Source: Argyresthia goedartella (lineage: Eukaryota > Arthropoda > Insecta > Lepidoptera > Argyresthiidae). Taken from it: DNA of 64,000 nucleotides. Of the stretch, positions 24,801-31,600 are shown one piece after another. The DNA is taken from NCBI GenBank assembly GCA_949825045.1, contig OX463806.1, positions 46,834,208-46,898,207 on the forward strand, given 5' to 3'. Numbering within the stretch: position 1 is the stretch's first letter; the number at the start of each line of letters is the position of its first letter. The notes beneath the pieces were generated by a model. That model did not search any database, was not told the origin of the DNA, and saw nothing but the letters and a program-made list of their open reading frames with translations. The translations under genes and the position numbers were made by a program.

Positions 24801-25778
24801 ATAATGGAGTCAGATGTTTTATATTAGCAGAGAGAGGTGATTGGACACAAGAGTGATCGACGCAAATGGACTTATAGTGTTATTTATTCTTTACTTTATT
24901 TCAAACATTGGAGCGCTTTAGTGAAACATGCGGTACATTTTGTAATGTCATAAGTAGATATTAACATGTATTTCAGACCTTTGTGCAATTAGTATGTAAG
25001 TAAGTAATTTATCTTGTCATGGTACATATTTTTGTGGTTGAATCCAAAAGATTTATCGAGAACGGATAACTTGTCTAAGACACTTGTTTACAACTTCTGC
25101 TTCGTATACATAACACTTCAGTTTGCTTTCACTTCTCATTTCATTGTGAGATTTAGAAAAGCATTTTTATGGAAAATAACGTAATTTATCGATTATGATT
25201 ATAATTATGATTATCACTATATGTATGTACATATTATGTTAAATACATAATATACGATTTATGTTAATAGTATGGTTTGTCTACATAATAATATCCGTCC
25301 GTCTTTTGTTGTATATGTGTGGAATATAGATGGTTGTTAAAACTAAGTATTTACTTTATAAAATCTACACTTCGGCCGTTTTCAGAATGCGATTATGACA
25401 TTTTCTCAATGCGTACATAGTAAGTAAAATTTTTCAACGCAGATGTCAAAAATGTATGGGTTTTGAGGTGTCAGGATAGCATTCTCTCAGCGGCCAAACT
25501 TTAAGTAAACTTATTTTGGAGGAGTTTGTTGTTTGATTTTATATTCACACTTGCTATAAAGTAAACTCACTTTACTTTCGACTGTCAAATATGCTTTCTA
25601 TAGAGTTAACATCAAGAAATATATACAAGTGATATACATACATATTTGTATTTTTCGGATAGTAAGACGGGTATTCACTTTTTGTTGTGTCCATGCTAGC
25701 TGCCGACGAGACTTCTTTTCTGACCGTGATATAATGAGCCTATCCAAGCAGAGCCGCAAGAGCCCACACAAGAACCGC
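6855..25778 (+). CDS. Gene 1: four-helix membrane protein, function unknown
   Basis: Ten coding exons fit frame and phase: 6855-6899, 8763-8880, 9003-9173, 15798-15895, 17234-17425, 17651-17811, 18190-18456, 18748-18902, 24214-24300 and 25711-25778. Together they give 454 codons. If exon 10 is not spliced, translation stops at 25802, giving 461 residues. Hydrophobic segments lie near residues 4-34, 90-112, 117-138 and 172-197. Residues 209 onward form a hydrophilic, proline-rich tail, inferred to be cytoplasmic, with PPPGAPPLPLPPPL and LPPVPVPDY. The start is the first ATG after the initiator, in AACATGAAG context. The next gene downstream is a paralogue. I do not recognise the family; small insect-specific tetraspan membrane proteins are the closest general class. 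Confidence 0.8.
6900..8762. other. Gene 1 intron 1
   Basis: No inserted gene recognised. It contains a short GATGC tandem repeat (8413-8432). The rest is unremarkable AT-rich sequence. Confidence 0.6.
8763..8880 (+). CDS. Gene 1 exon 2
   Basis: Acceptor TTTCTTGCAG and donor CCACA|GTGAGT. It completes helix 1 with CGLAVAQYLCLFDLL and continues to YIRILYFH. The phase is 0 in and 1 out. The corresponding exon of gene 2 ends in RLIRLHYFQ, which aligns with this one. Confidence 0.82.
9003..9173 (+). CDS. Gene 1 exon 3
   Basis: Acceptor CACTTTTTCAG and donor ATCC|GTAAGT. It encodes the first outer loop, which starts with a Cys-bearing NPTC motif (Cys58), and helix 2 (VYLGLSVVWVVTSLVLI). The phase is 1 in and 1 out. 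Confidence 0.85.
9421..9690 (+). repeat. Dispersed repeat family Y, intact copy
   Basis: Begins AAACCGGTCAAGTGCGAGTAG and CACACGAAGGGTT. Later it has GAAACATTGAAAAAGAGTTT, GTACTCAGGTTAACGAAACTC and CATTGAAACCGGAATT. The same ordered blocks occur at 30.7-31.6 kb, where the copy is interrupted. It has no coding potential and lies in intron 3 of gene 1. Confidence 0.65.
9785..10553 (+). mobile_element. CR1/L2-like LINE, 3' half of the protein and 3' end
   Basis: Translation over 9835-10274 gives the RT C-terminal region KLERLQNLGIRFIFGL, then ILSFLFNILRNPRYPAYL, then VRAIRLWNALPCAIRDC and FKKKFKQHLLSS. This FxxxLWNxLPxxIR...FKxxxKxxL pattern is the usual C-terminus of CR1/L2-group reverse transcriptases. 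One frame change occurs at about 9990. The 3' terminal segment follows (10397-10553) with the hairpin ATTTCT/AGAAAT at 10470-10485. The copy is truncated at its 5' end and sits in intron 3 of gene 1. It links the hairpin tail found in five copies to this coding sequence. Confidence 0.75.
10610..11467 (-). pseudogene. Endonuclease end of a LINE, minus strand
   Basis: On the minus strand, from about 11110 down, come HQNIQGLPGKELV, DFDVICVTEYWLREN, SHIIVCVYRSPRDEKGYG and LIICGDLNVDL. These are ordered motifs of the apurinic-type endonuclease that opens the pol protein of CR1/Jockey-group LINEs. A further open stretch at 11189-11467 precedes it and may be the start of the same protein. Several stops interrupt it and no RT follows. 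It abuts the plus-strand LINE at 9.8-10.55 kb tail to tail. Confidence 0.7.
11468..12138. other. Intronic sequence, nothing recognised
   Basis: Part of intron 3 of gene 1. A short AT dinucleotide run near 11782 is the only simple feature. Confidence 0.45.
12139..12422 (-). mobile_element. tRNA-derived SINE, minus strand
   Basis: This is the reverse complement of the SINE at 28.04-28.34 kb. Shared blocks include the CCGCCGAGGGGCACAGGCC end, the TACTCCACCACACTGGCTCA block and the tRNA-like head at 12361-12415 with a box B (GGTTTCAAACCTGC read in reverse). Orientation is opposite to gene 1. It is diverged from the other copy by small deletions. Confidence 0.75.
12950..13095 (+). pseudogene. Reverse transcriptase fragment
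   Basis: One frame reads GVPQSGFLSPLLFSIF followed by IKSISDISD. This is motif B of a non-LTR reverse transcriptase (GVPQGSxLSPLLF) with two residues swapped. Only about 35 residues survive and the family cannot be named. Confidence 0.55.
13140..13440 (+). pseudogene. Relic of a YqaJ-type (lambda exonuclease-like) nuclease
   Basis: A plus-strand frame reads GASPDELIEDNGLVEVKCPS, then WKLDGTLNQQHDWFYQVQ and QLHVW, then in a shifted frame a segment with EKIVNDAEF. SPD followed about a dozen residues later by VEVKC is the PD-(D/E)xK core of the YqaJ/lambda exonuclease family, and QHDWFYQVQRQLH matches the next conserved block. Insects carry many such genes, often tied to large DNA transposons. 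Stops and a frameshift show it is dead. It lies in intron 3 of gene 1. Confidence 0.6.
13641..15060 (-). mobile_element. Jockey/CR1-group LINE, RT region to poly(A), minus strand
   Basis: From 15043 down, one long frame of 253 residues has VVNYRPISKICLFSKILERL, QHGFLSRRSTTTNLIL, YTDYSKCFDRIDH, SGVPQGSILGPLLF and LLFADDI. These are the main RT motifs, including the FADD active site. The protein continues beyond a break at about 14282 (DLGVVHDRKLLFDKHI, YASQVWNPQ) to a C-terminal part at 13767-14021. A run of T at 13641-13650 is the poly(A) tail seen from the plus strand. The endonuclease half is missing, as expected for 5' truncation. It lies in intron 3 of gene 1, opposite in orientation to the gene. 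Confidence 0.8.
15255..15326 (-). mobile_element. tRNA-like head of a SINE, minus strand
   Basis: Read in reverse, this is a tRNA-like segment with TAGTCTAATGG as box A and GGTTCAAATTCC as box B. It resembles the heads of the SINEs at 12.4 and 28.05 kb. The body of the SINE is missing. Confidence 0.5.
15412..15613. mobile_element. Foldback MITE carrying TTAGG repeats
   Basis: The two ends are inverted copies: ATGTCACCGGAAAATAATAC at 15412 and its reverse complement ending at 15613. The match continues through GATCCGCAAGTTTATAAATT for at least 45 bases. The arms enclose a run of TTAGG-type units. The element is about 200 bases long, has no coding potential and lies in intron 3 of gene 1. Confidence 0.8.
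15486..15540 (+). repeat. Interstitial TTAGG array
   Basis: About ten TTAGG units in a row with single variants (CTAGG, TTATG, TCAGG). TTAGG is the telomere repeat of most insects. Here the array is internal to the inverted-repeat element, so it does not mark a chromosome end. Confidence 0.85.
15798..15895 (+). CDS. Gene 1 exon 4
   Basis: Acceptor AGGTCAG|TGCAC and donor ACCAGG|GTCAGT. The acceptor at 15797 was chosen over two nearby AGs because only it restores the frame from exon 3. It encodes helix 3, WPWMLVMVVTFVLDICATVA. The phase is 1 in and 0 out, as in exon 4 of gene 2. Confidence 0.82.
15896..17233. other. Gene 1 intron 4 with a partial internal duplication
   Basis: Two diverged copies of a ~70-base block are seen at about 16562-16632 and 16848-16925, sharing CTATAGAT, ATTTGAAGA, CTCGATTT and ATCAGATCCTGAC. 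Both belong to longer related segments about 290 bases apart. No protein is encoded. Confidence 0.45.
17234..17425 (+). CDS. Gene 1 exon 5
   Basis: Acceptor CCCCTGCAG and donor GATGAT|GTAAGT. It encodes residues 145-208, including helix 4 with VVTIFFNVFLVICVLVECG followed by an acidic end. It ends at residue 208 in phase 0, exactly as exon 5 of the paralogue does. Confidence 0.88.
17651..17811 (+). CDS. Gene 1 exon 6
   Basis: Acceptor GTTTCCCCAG and donor ACGCC|GTGAGT. It begins the hydrophilic tail: acidic QEGMKEFDE, then basic and Ser-rich, then RPPSPDPLPDTP. The phase is 0 in and 2 out. Confidence 0.85.
18190..18456 (+). CDS. Gene 1 exon 7
   Basis: Acceptor ACTGGTGGCAG; the end is AGGGG|GTGAGT. 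It encodes a proline-rich opening (PPPGAPPLPLPPPL), a short helical stretch (LPQRLENMIAEQQRRLDAAV) and a Gly/Ala/Pro-rich end. The composition is very GC-rich, so the opposite strand also looks open. Confidence 0.83.
18748..18902 (+). CDS. Gene 1 exon 8
   Basis: Acceptor TTGTCTCAG and donor AAGGCCT|GTGAGT. It encodes GTAVELQGQLPWSYMPPAPH and LPPVPVPDYTLHP. The PxPDY motif recurs near the C-terminus of gene 2 (PLPAPDYSPLGG). The phase is 2 in and 1 out. Confidence 0.83.
19265..19376. repeat. Three spaced GGTCAACCATTTGACC palindromes
   Basis: The near-palindromes lie at 19265-19282, 19299-19318 and 19361-19376, with spacings of about 35 and 60 bases. They differ at one or two positions (ATATGACC, TTTGACC, GTCAGCC). 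Such repeats could be transposase binding sites near a transposon end or transcription factor sites in the gene 1 intron. Confidence 0.65.
19790..20190 (-). repeat. Dispersed repeat family Z, minus copy
   Basis: Reverse-complement match to 44.24-44.65 kb. Shared blocks are ACTTCACAGACAAACTAGGG, CATATCATAAGCTCTCTTTG, GGAGGGCATTAAAACTCGAG and, at the outer side, AAGAAATGAGTTTTTACCAAG. No coding sequence. It lies in intron 8 of gene 1. Confidence 0.7.
20487..22015 (+). mobile_element. 5'-truncated LINE with C-terminal restriction-like endonuclease, copy A
   Basis: Homologous along its length to the element at 57.70-59.78 kb. It opens inside the RT (SLEVVLEDLGRL, NTQKCEVFS), shifts frame near 20610, then runs open from 20599 to 21819. 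That frame has FTLLGAPIFPEGIPGVL, LPVRYGGLGVRRL, a CVCG..LGRHGLHC zinc-binding motif, HHAINDIVRKALVSANIP, and EPPGLCRSDGKRPDG followed by LLWDATC. Near 21715 a second frameshift moves the C-terminal end to another frame. It is dead, with at least two frameshifts, and older than copy B. It lies in intron 8 of gene 1. Confidence 0.82.
22200..22330 (+). repeat. Dispersed repeat with GGGTCCCGTACCC motif
   Basis: TTAGGGTCCCGTACCCGAAGG, then GGGAGCCTATTA and CCGTCTGTCCGAATGTCTG. This is the opposite-strand form of the repeat seen at 5.2, 32.0 and 51.8 kb. Confidence 0.5.
22331..24213. other. Gene 1 intron 8, distal half
   Basis: Very AT-rich. A partial copy of repeat family X (GGGGGCTTTACTTCACTCACC) lies near 23875. 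A weak repeat motif ACCCCGACGACTAAAAGAGGG is at about 22787. No exon found. Confidence 0.45.
24214..24300 (+). CDS. Gene 1 exon 9
   Basis: Acceptor GTCAATTTCAG and donor CGCGAT|GTAAGT. It encodes SVHRAGSSVSATQFTHTSRR and NSSPLPR, a Ser/Thr-rich part of the tail. The phase is 1 in and 1 out. Confidence 0.75.
24301..25368. other. Gene 1 intron 9
   Basis: AT-rich; no gene or clear repeat recognised. Confidence 0.45.
25369..25501. repeat. Small imperfect foldback element
   Basis: ACTTCGGCCGTTTTCAGAATGC at the left faces GCATTCTCTCAGCGGCCAAACT at the right as an imperfect inverted repeat. The inner part pairs further (ATGACATTTT with a diverged complement). It fits a short MITE in intron 9 of gene 1. 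Confidence 0.42.
25711..25778 (+). CDS. Gene 1 exon 10 (last recognised)
   Basis: Acceptor GCCGACGAG with a pyrimidine-rich stretch upstream. This AG was chosen because the nearer TGCTAG acceptor leads to an early stop. It encodes YFFSDRDIMSLSKQSRKSPH then KNR. The end AACCGC|GTGAGT is a good donor, but reading on reaches a TAA at 25800-25802 after seven codons. So the protein may end here or continue in an exon I could not find. No AATAAA follows closely. Confidence 0.6.
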
Positions 25779-25911
25779 GTGAGTTCACTCCAATTTGCTT
25801 AACGATCATAATAATAACATAAACGCTTCCCATACTAGCTGTCACTAAACCTCACAATTATTGCTTAGCTACCGGTCCGGACTTGGATTTAAAACAAAGA
25901 TTGTCCGTTCT

Positions 25912-26012
25912 ACCACAAAAAATATTAAACAGCGTTTAACCTCAAACCAACGTCAAATCCCATACACTTTTGTTTTTAAAGAAGTGTTGAACAGTAGTTT
26001 ATTTTTTGTGGT
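25912..26012. repeat. Dispersed palindromic repeat, copy 1
   Basis: Ends ACCACAAAAAATATTAAAC and GTTTATTTTTTGTGGT are inverted repeats. The inside (ACGTCAAATCCCA) and the flank AAGGCCCTG are shared with 32083-32191. The family probably extends beyond the palindrome, since the match continues past it. Confidence 0.55.
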
Positions 26013-26339
26013 AAGGCCCTGCGTCTGTGAAATTTACGAAATTGAGCATACTTTGTGAGTGACTTAGATTAAATTGATAAATACCAACTTCGTAATATTT
26101 GTTGGGATTCTTGAGAGTATACGAAAATATTTAACAATTAAAGCATACAGGCATGTAAATATAACTTTGTAGATTACCCTAGGTAATGTTTATGTCGTAG
26201 TTAGTTGGTTAAATCAGACACTTAACTAACTCTCTAGACCGTTAATTAAATACCGACGTTAAACCAATTCACTAAAATTCCGTTAGACAAATGAGTGAAC
26301 GAAACGTTTAACGAGTATGTATGTGTCTTATCAGAGCAC

Positions 26340-26495
26340 ATAGGTCTATCCTGTATATTAAATTATTCTTATCAACCTTGGGTTTGCTGGAAGAGATCTC
26401 TATTTAGAGATAAGCATGCCTTTGTAGATGTACTTTCTGTTTATTATATTATCTTATGTTGTTTTATGTGCAATAAATATATACGAATACGAATA
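26340..26495 (+). mobile_element. LINE 3' terminal segment, copy 3 of 5
   Basis: Has GGTTTGCTGGAAGAGATCTC, the hairpin ATCTCT(ATTT)AGAGAT at 26396-26411, AAGCATGCCTTTGTA and GTGCAATAAATATA. A short TACGAA tandem repeat follows. It is inside the foldback element. Confidence 0.75.
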
Positions 26496-26544
26496 CGAGT
26501 TGTCTAAATGTTCCTAGACAACAAGACATATAAATATTTTTTAT

Positions 26545-26705
26545 GTGTACAGTTTATGTTTTAAGTATGTTTTGTTGTTCTTACATGTTTAACCTAACAT
26601 GAAACATAAAGTGGGCTTCGCTTCGCTCAGCCCCTTTACCCTTCACCTAAGCTACCACAATATTTTGCCCTGATATAAGCTGTGCAAAAAAGCTGTTGTC
26701 GTGAC
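26545..26705 (+). repeat. Dispersed repeat family X, copy 2
   Basis: Contains TTATGTTTTAAGTATG, TTGTTGTTCTTACATG, CTTCGCTTCGCTCAGCCCC and CCTTCACCTAAGCTACCAC. The same order is found at 31.26-31.40 kb (+) and 44.04-44.19 kb (-), with a partial copy at 23.86 kb. Non-coding. Confidence 0.65.
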
Positions 26706-26936
26706 GCCATCTTGTTTTCCAACACGCCGGCTTTCGGTAAGACAGATGGTTCATCGTTTTCGACGTTGCTTTATTTAAATCAAAATGCTAGTGACTTGGT
26801 TAAACGTCGGTATTTAATTGACGGTTTAGAGAGTTAGTTAAGTGTCTGAATTAACCAACCAACTGCGACATTTACAATATCAAAGTTTTCGAAGTAATTT
26901 CTATAATCATGAATATTTCTAATGTAGGGTAACTGC

Positions 26937-27213
26937 GGTTATAATAATAATAATAATAATACCTTGGACTATTTACACATTTACATTTACATTGATCTTG
27001 CCCCAAACTAGGATTCCCTGTATCTTGGATACTAGACAACGATACACATACTTATACAGATAAATATTATACTTAGATAGATAAACAACCATGACTAGGG
27101 TACAAAGATCCGTTCTCAACAAACAAATATTTGCCCCCACCGGGACTCGAACCCGGGATCCTTGGCTTCGTAGGCAGGGTCACTGCTGACTCGGCCATTC
27201 GGGCCGTTGAAAT
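26937..27213 (-). mobile_element. tRNA-derived SINE, minus strand, ATT tail
   Basis: Read on the minus strand it starts at about 27213 with a tRNA-like head: box A TGGCCGAGTCAGC and box B GGTTCGAGTCCC, closing with GGTGGGGGC. The body holds CAAGATACAGGGAATCCTAG, and the 3' end is an ATT repeat (26940-26960). The head is too diverged from a cloverleaf and is joined to a retroposon body, so this is not a tRNA gene. Confidence 0.8.
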
Positions 27214-27589
27214 CGCGGTTATTGTTTGAAATTATTTTTTGGGGAATTGCGGCCCTCTGACCCAATCGTATTGTCCTTATCAAAGTAGTTGGTGTATTAT
27301 TATATCGATATTTCATTTCTTCAAGAATCTAGCTTTATTTTAGTGCTATCCTCAATTGTTATGTTTTTGTCCATATGCGGAAGAAGGGGAAAAAGGAATA
27401 GGGGAGGGAGGACAAAACTCAAATCTCAAATCAATATTATTGCAAATATATATCTAACCAAGCAGATATAACATTATAATTTCTTGGCCGGTATTTTCAG
27501 ATTTAGGCAAGAAGTGTATGAACGCTGAATGATGACCCTTTGAAAAATTGTTGTGCACATAGTTCTACCTTTAGTTTTTATTTCCTCTC

Positions 27590-27712
27590 CATTCTAGGTT
27601 TGCTGGAAGAAATCTCTTGTTAGAGATAAGCTCGCCTTCGTACATGTTCTTTCCCTTATATTTGTTTTGTCATCACTGTTTTGTGCAATAAAGTATTACA
27701 AAGTACAAAGTG
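27590..27712 (+). mobile_element. LINE 3' terminal segment, copy 4 of 5
   Basis: Has GTTTGCTGGAAGAAATCTCT, the hairpin ATCTCT(TGTT)AGAGAT at 27612-27627, AAGCTCGCCTTCGTA and GTGCAATAAAGTATTACAAAG. No coding part is attached. Confidence 0.75.
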
Positions 27713-28043
27713 TGATTAGAGGGGGAGTTGGTCGAGCCAAATCTCAAGTCATCTCAGCAGGGGGTGAGTGGCGGGTCAGAAATCCCGCAAAAACGCCTCA
27801 CGTAATAAATGGACGCCCCCTAACCTAGTGTTGGACACTAGGTTAGTTAGTTGATGACCGCTATTGCCAAGTATCGCGCGCTATCACTATATTAACGAAG
27901 AATCGCAATTATGTTTGTTCAATAATAACAATATAAGTGGGCACAATTGTGCCTCTACCACCCCGCATGGGAAAAGGCGTGACGCTATGTTACGTTATGT
28001 TTTATCTAACATTACGTTTTTTTACCTAAATATTAGTTTGAAG

Positions 28044-28335
28044 AGCTCCGTGGTCCAATGGGTTTCACGCGTGCTTCTCGCACAGGAGATGCAGGTTCGA
28101 TTCCTGACCATGTACCAATGAGATAATTCATTTATCTTTAGTACATTATCAGACATGTGTTTCGGATGACACGTTAAGCTGTAGGCCCCGGCTACAATCG
28201 CTACATGGTAGTAGGAAAACCCCTACTTCAACCCGCACTGAGCCAGCGTGGTGGAGTATGGCTTAATCTTACTCGTATCCGGGTAAAGGCCTGTGCCCCT
28301 CGGCGGGGACATTAATGGGCTACATTATAATTTAC
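28044..28335 (+). mobile_element. tRNA-derived SINE, plus strand
   Basis: The head has CCGTGGTCCAATGGG (box A region) and GCAGGTTCGATTCCTG (box B at about 28093-28105). The body has TTTCGGATGACACGTTAAGC, GAGCCAGCGTGGTGGAGTAT and GCCCCTCGGCGGGGACATTA. It is the least damaged copy of the family also seen in reverse at 12.1-12.4 kb. It ends about 150 bases before the initiator of gene 2. Confidence 0.82.
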
Positions 28336-28477
28336 TTATTATATGAGTTTGAAATAAATATATGCCTACACTATTTTAAAAAGTTAGTTTTTACTTCCGC
28401 TCCCGGATACCCTACTGTCACGAATGCTCGCCGCCGCTGCTAATAAACATTTTAGCGTAATCTGTACATAAATATTA

Positions 28478-28482
28478 TCAGT
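28478..28482 (+). promoter_or_regulatory. Initiator-like TCAGT upstream of gene 2
   Basis: ATTATCAGT lies 143 bases before the ATG, close to the spacing seen in gene 1. The 5' leader downstream is GC-rich with a GCTGCTGCT run just before the start codon. Confidence 0.5.
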
Positions 28483-28620
28483 TGTCGATAGTGCGATAAT
28501 CGGTGCGAGCCCGGCAAGTACATTAGTGGTCGATGCCTGGCCGTGGTCGCTGGCCGCCAGTGAGTGACGAGTGGTCGCGAGAGTTCCTGCTGCTGCTGTC
28601 GCTGCTGCTGCTGCCACAAC

Positions 28621-28680
28621 ATGACTCGCCTGCCGAAGCACATTGTGCAGAACGCCGCGGTGGCGGGGGGTATCGCCATA
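28621..28680 (+). CDS. Gene 2 exon 1
   Basis: Residues 1-20, MTRLPKHIVQNAAVAGGIAI, preceded by CAACATGACT. The donor is ATA|GTAAGT, phase 0 out. Confidence 0.82.
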
Positions 28681-31600
28681 GTAAGTACTGTCGCACTGCA
28701 GTAAGTAGCAACTTATGTCAACGTCGATGCTGTGACGCTGACATGGACATCAATAATATCTGAAGCGAGCGATAGATGATTATGGTGTACATACATTGAC
28801 AAGGATCTAAGATCTAGCTTATGGATTTTTTTCTTTATTTTCTTCATACAAACCCGGACGGATGGCCACTATCACTCTATATCTCGTGAGGAAATTAAAG
28901 ATCCATTGAAACGTAGAGTTTGCTATCCCAATGACCCTTGAACTTGAAGTTAGTACAGGCAGCAGCAGTAGAAAACATTATTGGTTAAGGATCTGAGTTA
29001 CCCCTGACAAAGTCTAAACTATGTTCTAACTAATATGTCTTCTATGAGTAATAATCAGCGTAATCATTTAGTTAACTATTTCCTCGTACCTATTAATTAA
29101 TACGAAATTACAGCCGTCCTGTCTATCTATCGAAGTATTTATATGTACCCTGGCTAAGATTAGACCGAATTCAGACCTATGTTAGACAATTCAAGTACCT
29201 AAAGTCATAGCATACTTTTACAAGGTTTTAGTTTTATTACGCATTACAAACATCGTAATAAAATGTGGAGACGAAGTAAGGTATTCCACTACTAGTGAGG
29301 TGCAGTTACTCATAGATCCGTATCGGACCACTCACTCACACTCACCCTCTCGAGTGGTGAGTGTGTCGATGTTACTATTTCAATGTACCTACGTACCCTC
29401 GTACATCTGAATGATTCATTCGGCATTCCTATCTGGTAATCCTAATCAATAAAATGTCGAGGATAACCAATTGATCATATCGACGACCTCTGCTTGTGTA
29501 GTGAACAGGCTGCCTTTCGAGGGTTCGAATCACGGCTGGGGAGAACAAAAAACCCAGGCTTTGGATGTTTATATGTTTGTGGCGTCACTGGTTCTGGTGC
29601 CCACGACACTGGGATCCTAGCCTAGTGCCAGCGGCAATGTGTGTGCCTGTGTGTACAAGTTTATTTGGGCCCACTTGCGCTAAGATGATAAACTCTGAGC
29701 TAATGAGTGCTTTCACATTACACGTGTGTAGCCAGAGAGATACATTAATAAGTACTTAAACTTGTGGGTGTGTTGTAGTTCCAGTCGGTGGTGATGACGA
29801 TCGTAAGCAGCGTGTTCCTGGCGCAGTACCACAGCTGCGTCAACGACTCGGAGGCGGTGCGACCCAACCTCCTCTTTATGAGGCTCATCAGGCTACATTA
29901 CTTCCAAGGTGAACTGAAAGATCGAAATTTATGTTAGAACCACATTTTTATATACCTATATATAGTGGATCTTGCGACCTGACATCCTGTGTTTGTTTAT
30001 TTAAAGTTCAATAGCTATGCGCAATATCTGGCTTGATTTTTGACTCTTATATAAACGTAAATAGTTAACTTTGCCCTACTTTACAGTAAAGTTATCTGTT
30101 ATCACTCTAATAATGATGTCACATAGCTGAGCGTTATTAGGGTATACATGATGATTGATCAGCAGTCTTATGGCGTAAGTCGTCTGAGCTATGAACTTCA
30201 TATAGACTTTTACGTTTGACACCTTGCACCAGCTTCATCTGTCAAATTGGTATCACGCAAATAGTATCATAATGGAGGCCAAACCCAAGCTCATTGAATG
30301 AAGCCTAGAAGCCTTCGGTGATACCCCGCAATCGATGAAATTGTATGAGCATGAGATGAACCATTGACACGCGCTATGAACTTCACTTCATGGAACAGTC
30401 ACAATATCTCAAAAGAAAAGGTTAAATCAAAATATTGTGCAAAGGATATTGAATAAAATAAGGAGCTTATCAGACAGAACACTATGCGTTAGTAATAGGA
30501 ATGTGAACCGCTGATAAGATTATCGTAGGATTATTATTGCTGATCGACAAAAACGAGTGTGAGCTCTGTGTGTATCTCCTTAGTCTACGAAGATTTCTGA
30601 AATGATTGAATATACATTGTCTACTCATCATAATCATGCGATTAATTTATTGCGGTCAAGTTCGGGTCTGAATCGCAGACGAGTGGTTCGCTAACATAGG
30701 ATGAGAAAACTTGAGGTCTAATAAAACCGGTCAAGTACGAGTAGGACGTAGGACCCGCACACGAAGGGTTCCATACCATTGTACACGGAAAAATATAAAA
30801 CGACGGTATTTTGTATGAGTATACATTTTTTCAATTCTTTATGATGAAATATTAAATAATAGCTGGTGCCCGCAACTTTCTGCGTGTTCAGGAAGTATCA
30901 GTTACCGAGATAACGTTACCCTCCTTCTGGTCCCGTCGGATAAAAATGTCTTATATGTTACTATCTAGCTCATAAAATCTGTGCTGAATTTCATCCAAAT
31001 ACGTTCAGCCGTTATAGCGTGATTGAGGCACGAACACACAAACATTTAAACATCGCTACTTAACACATTTATAATATTAGTTGCACTTTTTCAATGTTAC
31101 ATCGAAACATTGAAAAAGAGTTTTGTGTATGTAGTATGTATGGGCTTGTGTTTAAACGATTACCAAAAACGCACTTATTTTACTACCAATAAATTCGAAA
31201 TGACTGCCAGAATGGATAAATGTCCACCAAATTGTGTTTTGATAAATGATCACCAAACTTATTTTTATGTTTTGTGTACTTAAGTTTATGTTTTAAGTAT
31301 TTTTTGTTGTTCTTACATGTTCAACTAAACACGAAGGATAAAGACGGCATCGCTTCGCTCACCCCCTTTACCCTTCACCTAAGCTACCGCAGTATTTTGC
31401 CCTGATATTTTTTGCAACTTTTGATGTTCATTTATCCATTTTGGGTAGGAAAAAAATATTTTGGTCATCATTATATTTGTTGCCGTATGTATGTATTGAA
31501 ATATGTACTCAAGTTAACAAAACTCCTTGCTCATTGAAACCGGAAATGGATTGAAATTGAGAAACTTACAGAAATAAAATCAAATATGAGAAAAACTTAA

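Larger units (their letters stand above)
26178..26885. mobile_element. Foldback DNA element with ~100-bp inverted arms
   Basis: The left arm (26178-26280) and right arm (26782-26885) are reverse complements over about 100 bases. Matching blocks include AGTTAGTTGGTTAAATCAGAC with GTCTGAATTAACCAACCAACT, CACTTAACTAACTCTCTA, and TTAAATACCGACGTT. The interior is filled by a LINE 3' tail and a family X repeat, so later insertions may have expanded it. It lies between the two host genes. Confidence 0.75.

Noticed and set aside
27130..27213. tRNA gene on the minus strand
   Set aside because: Box A and B are present, but the segment is joined to a SINE body with an ATT tail and the cloverleaf does not close. 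The same applies to the tRNA-like heads at 15.3, 28.05, 29.5, 31.75 and 34.2 kb.
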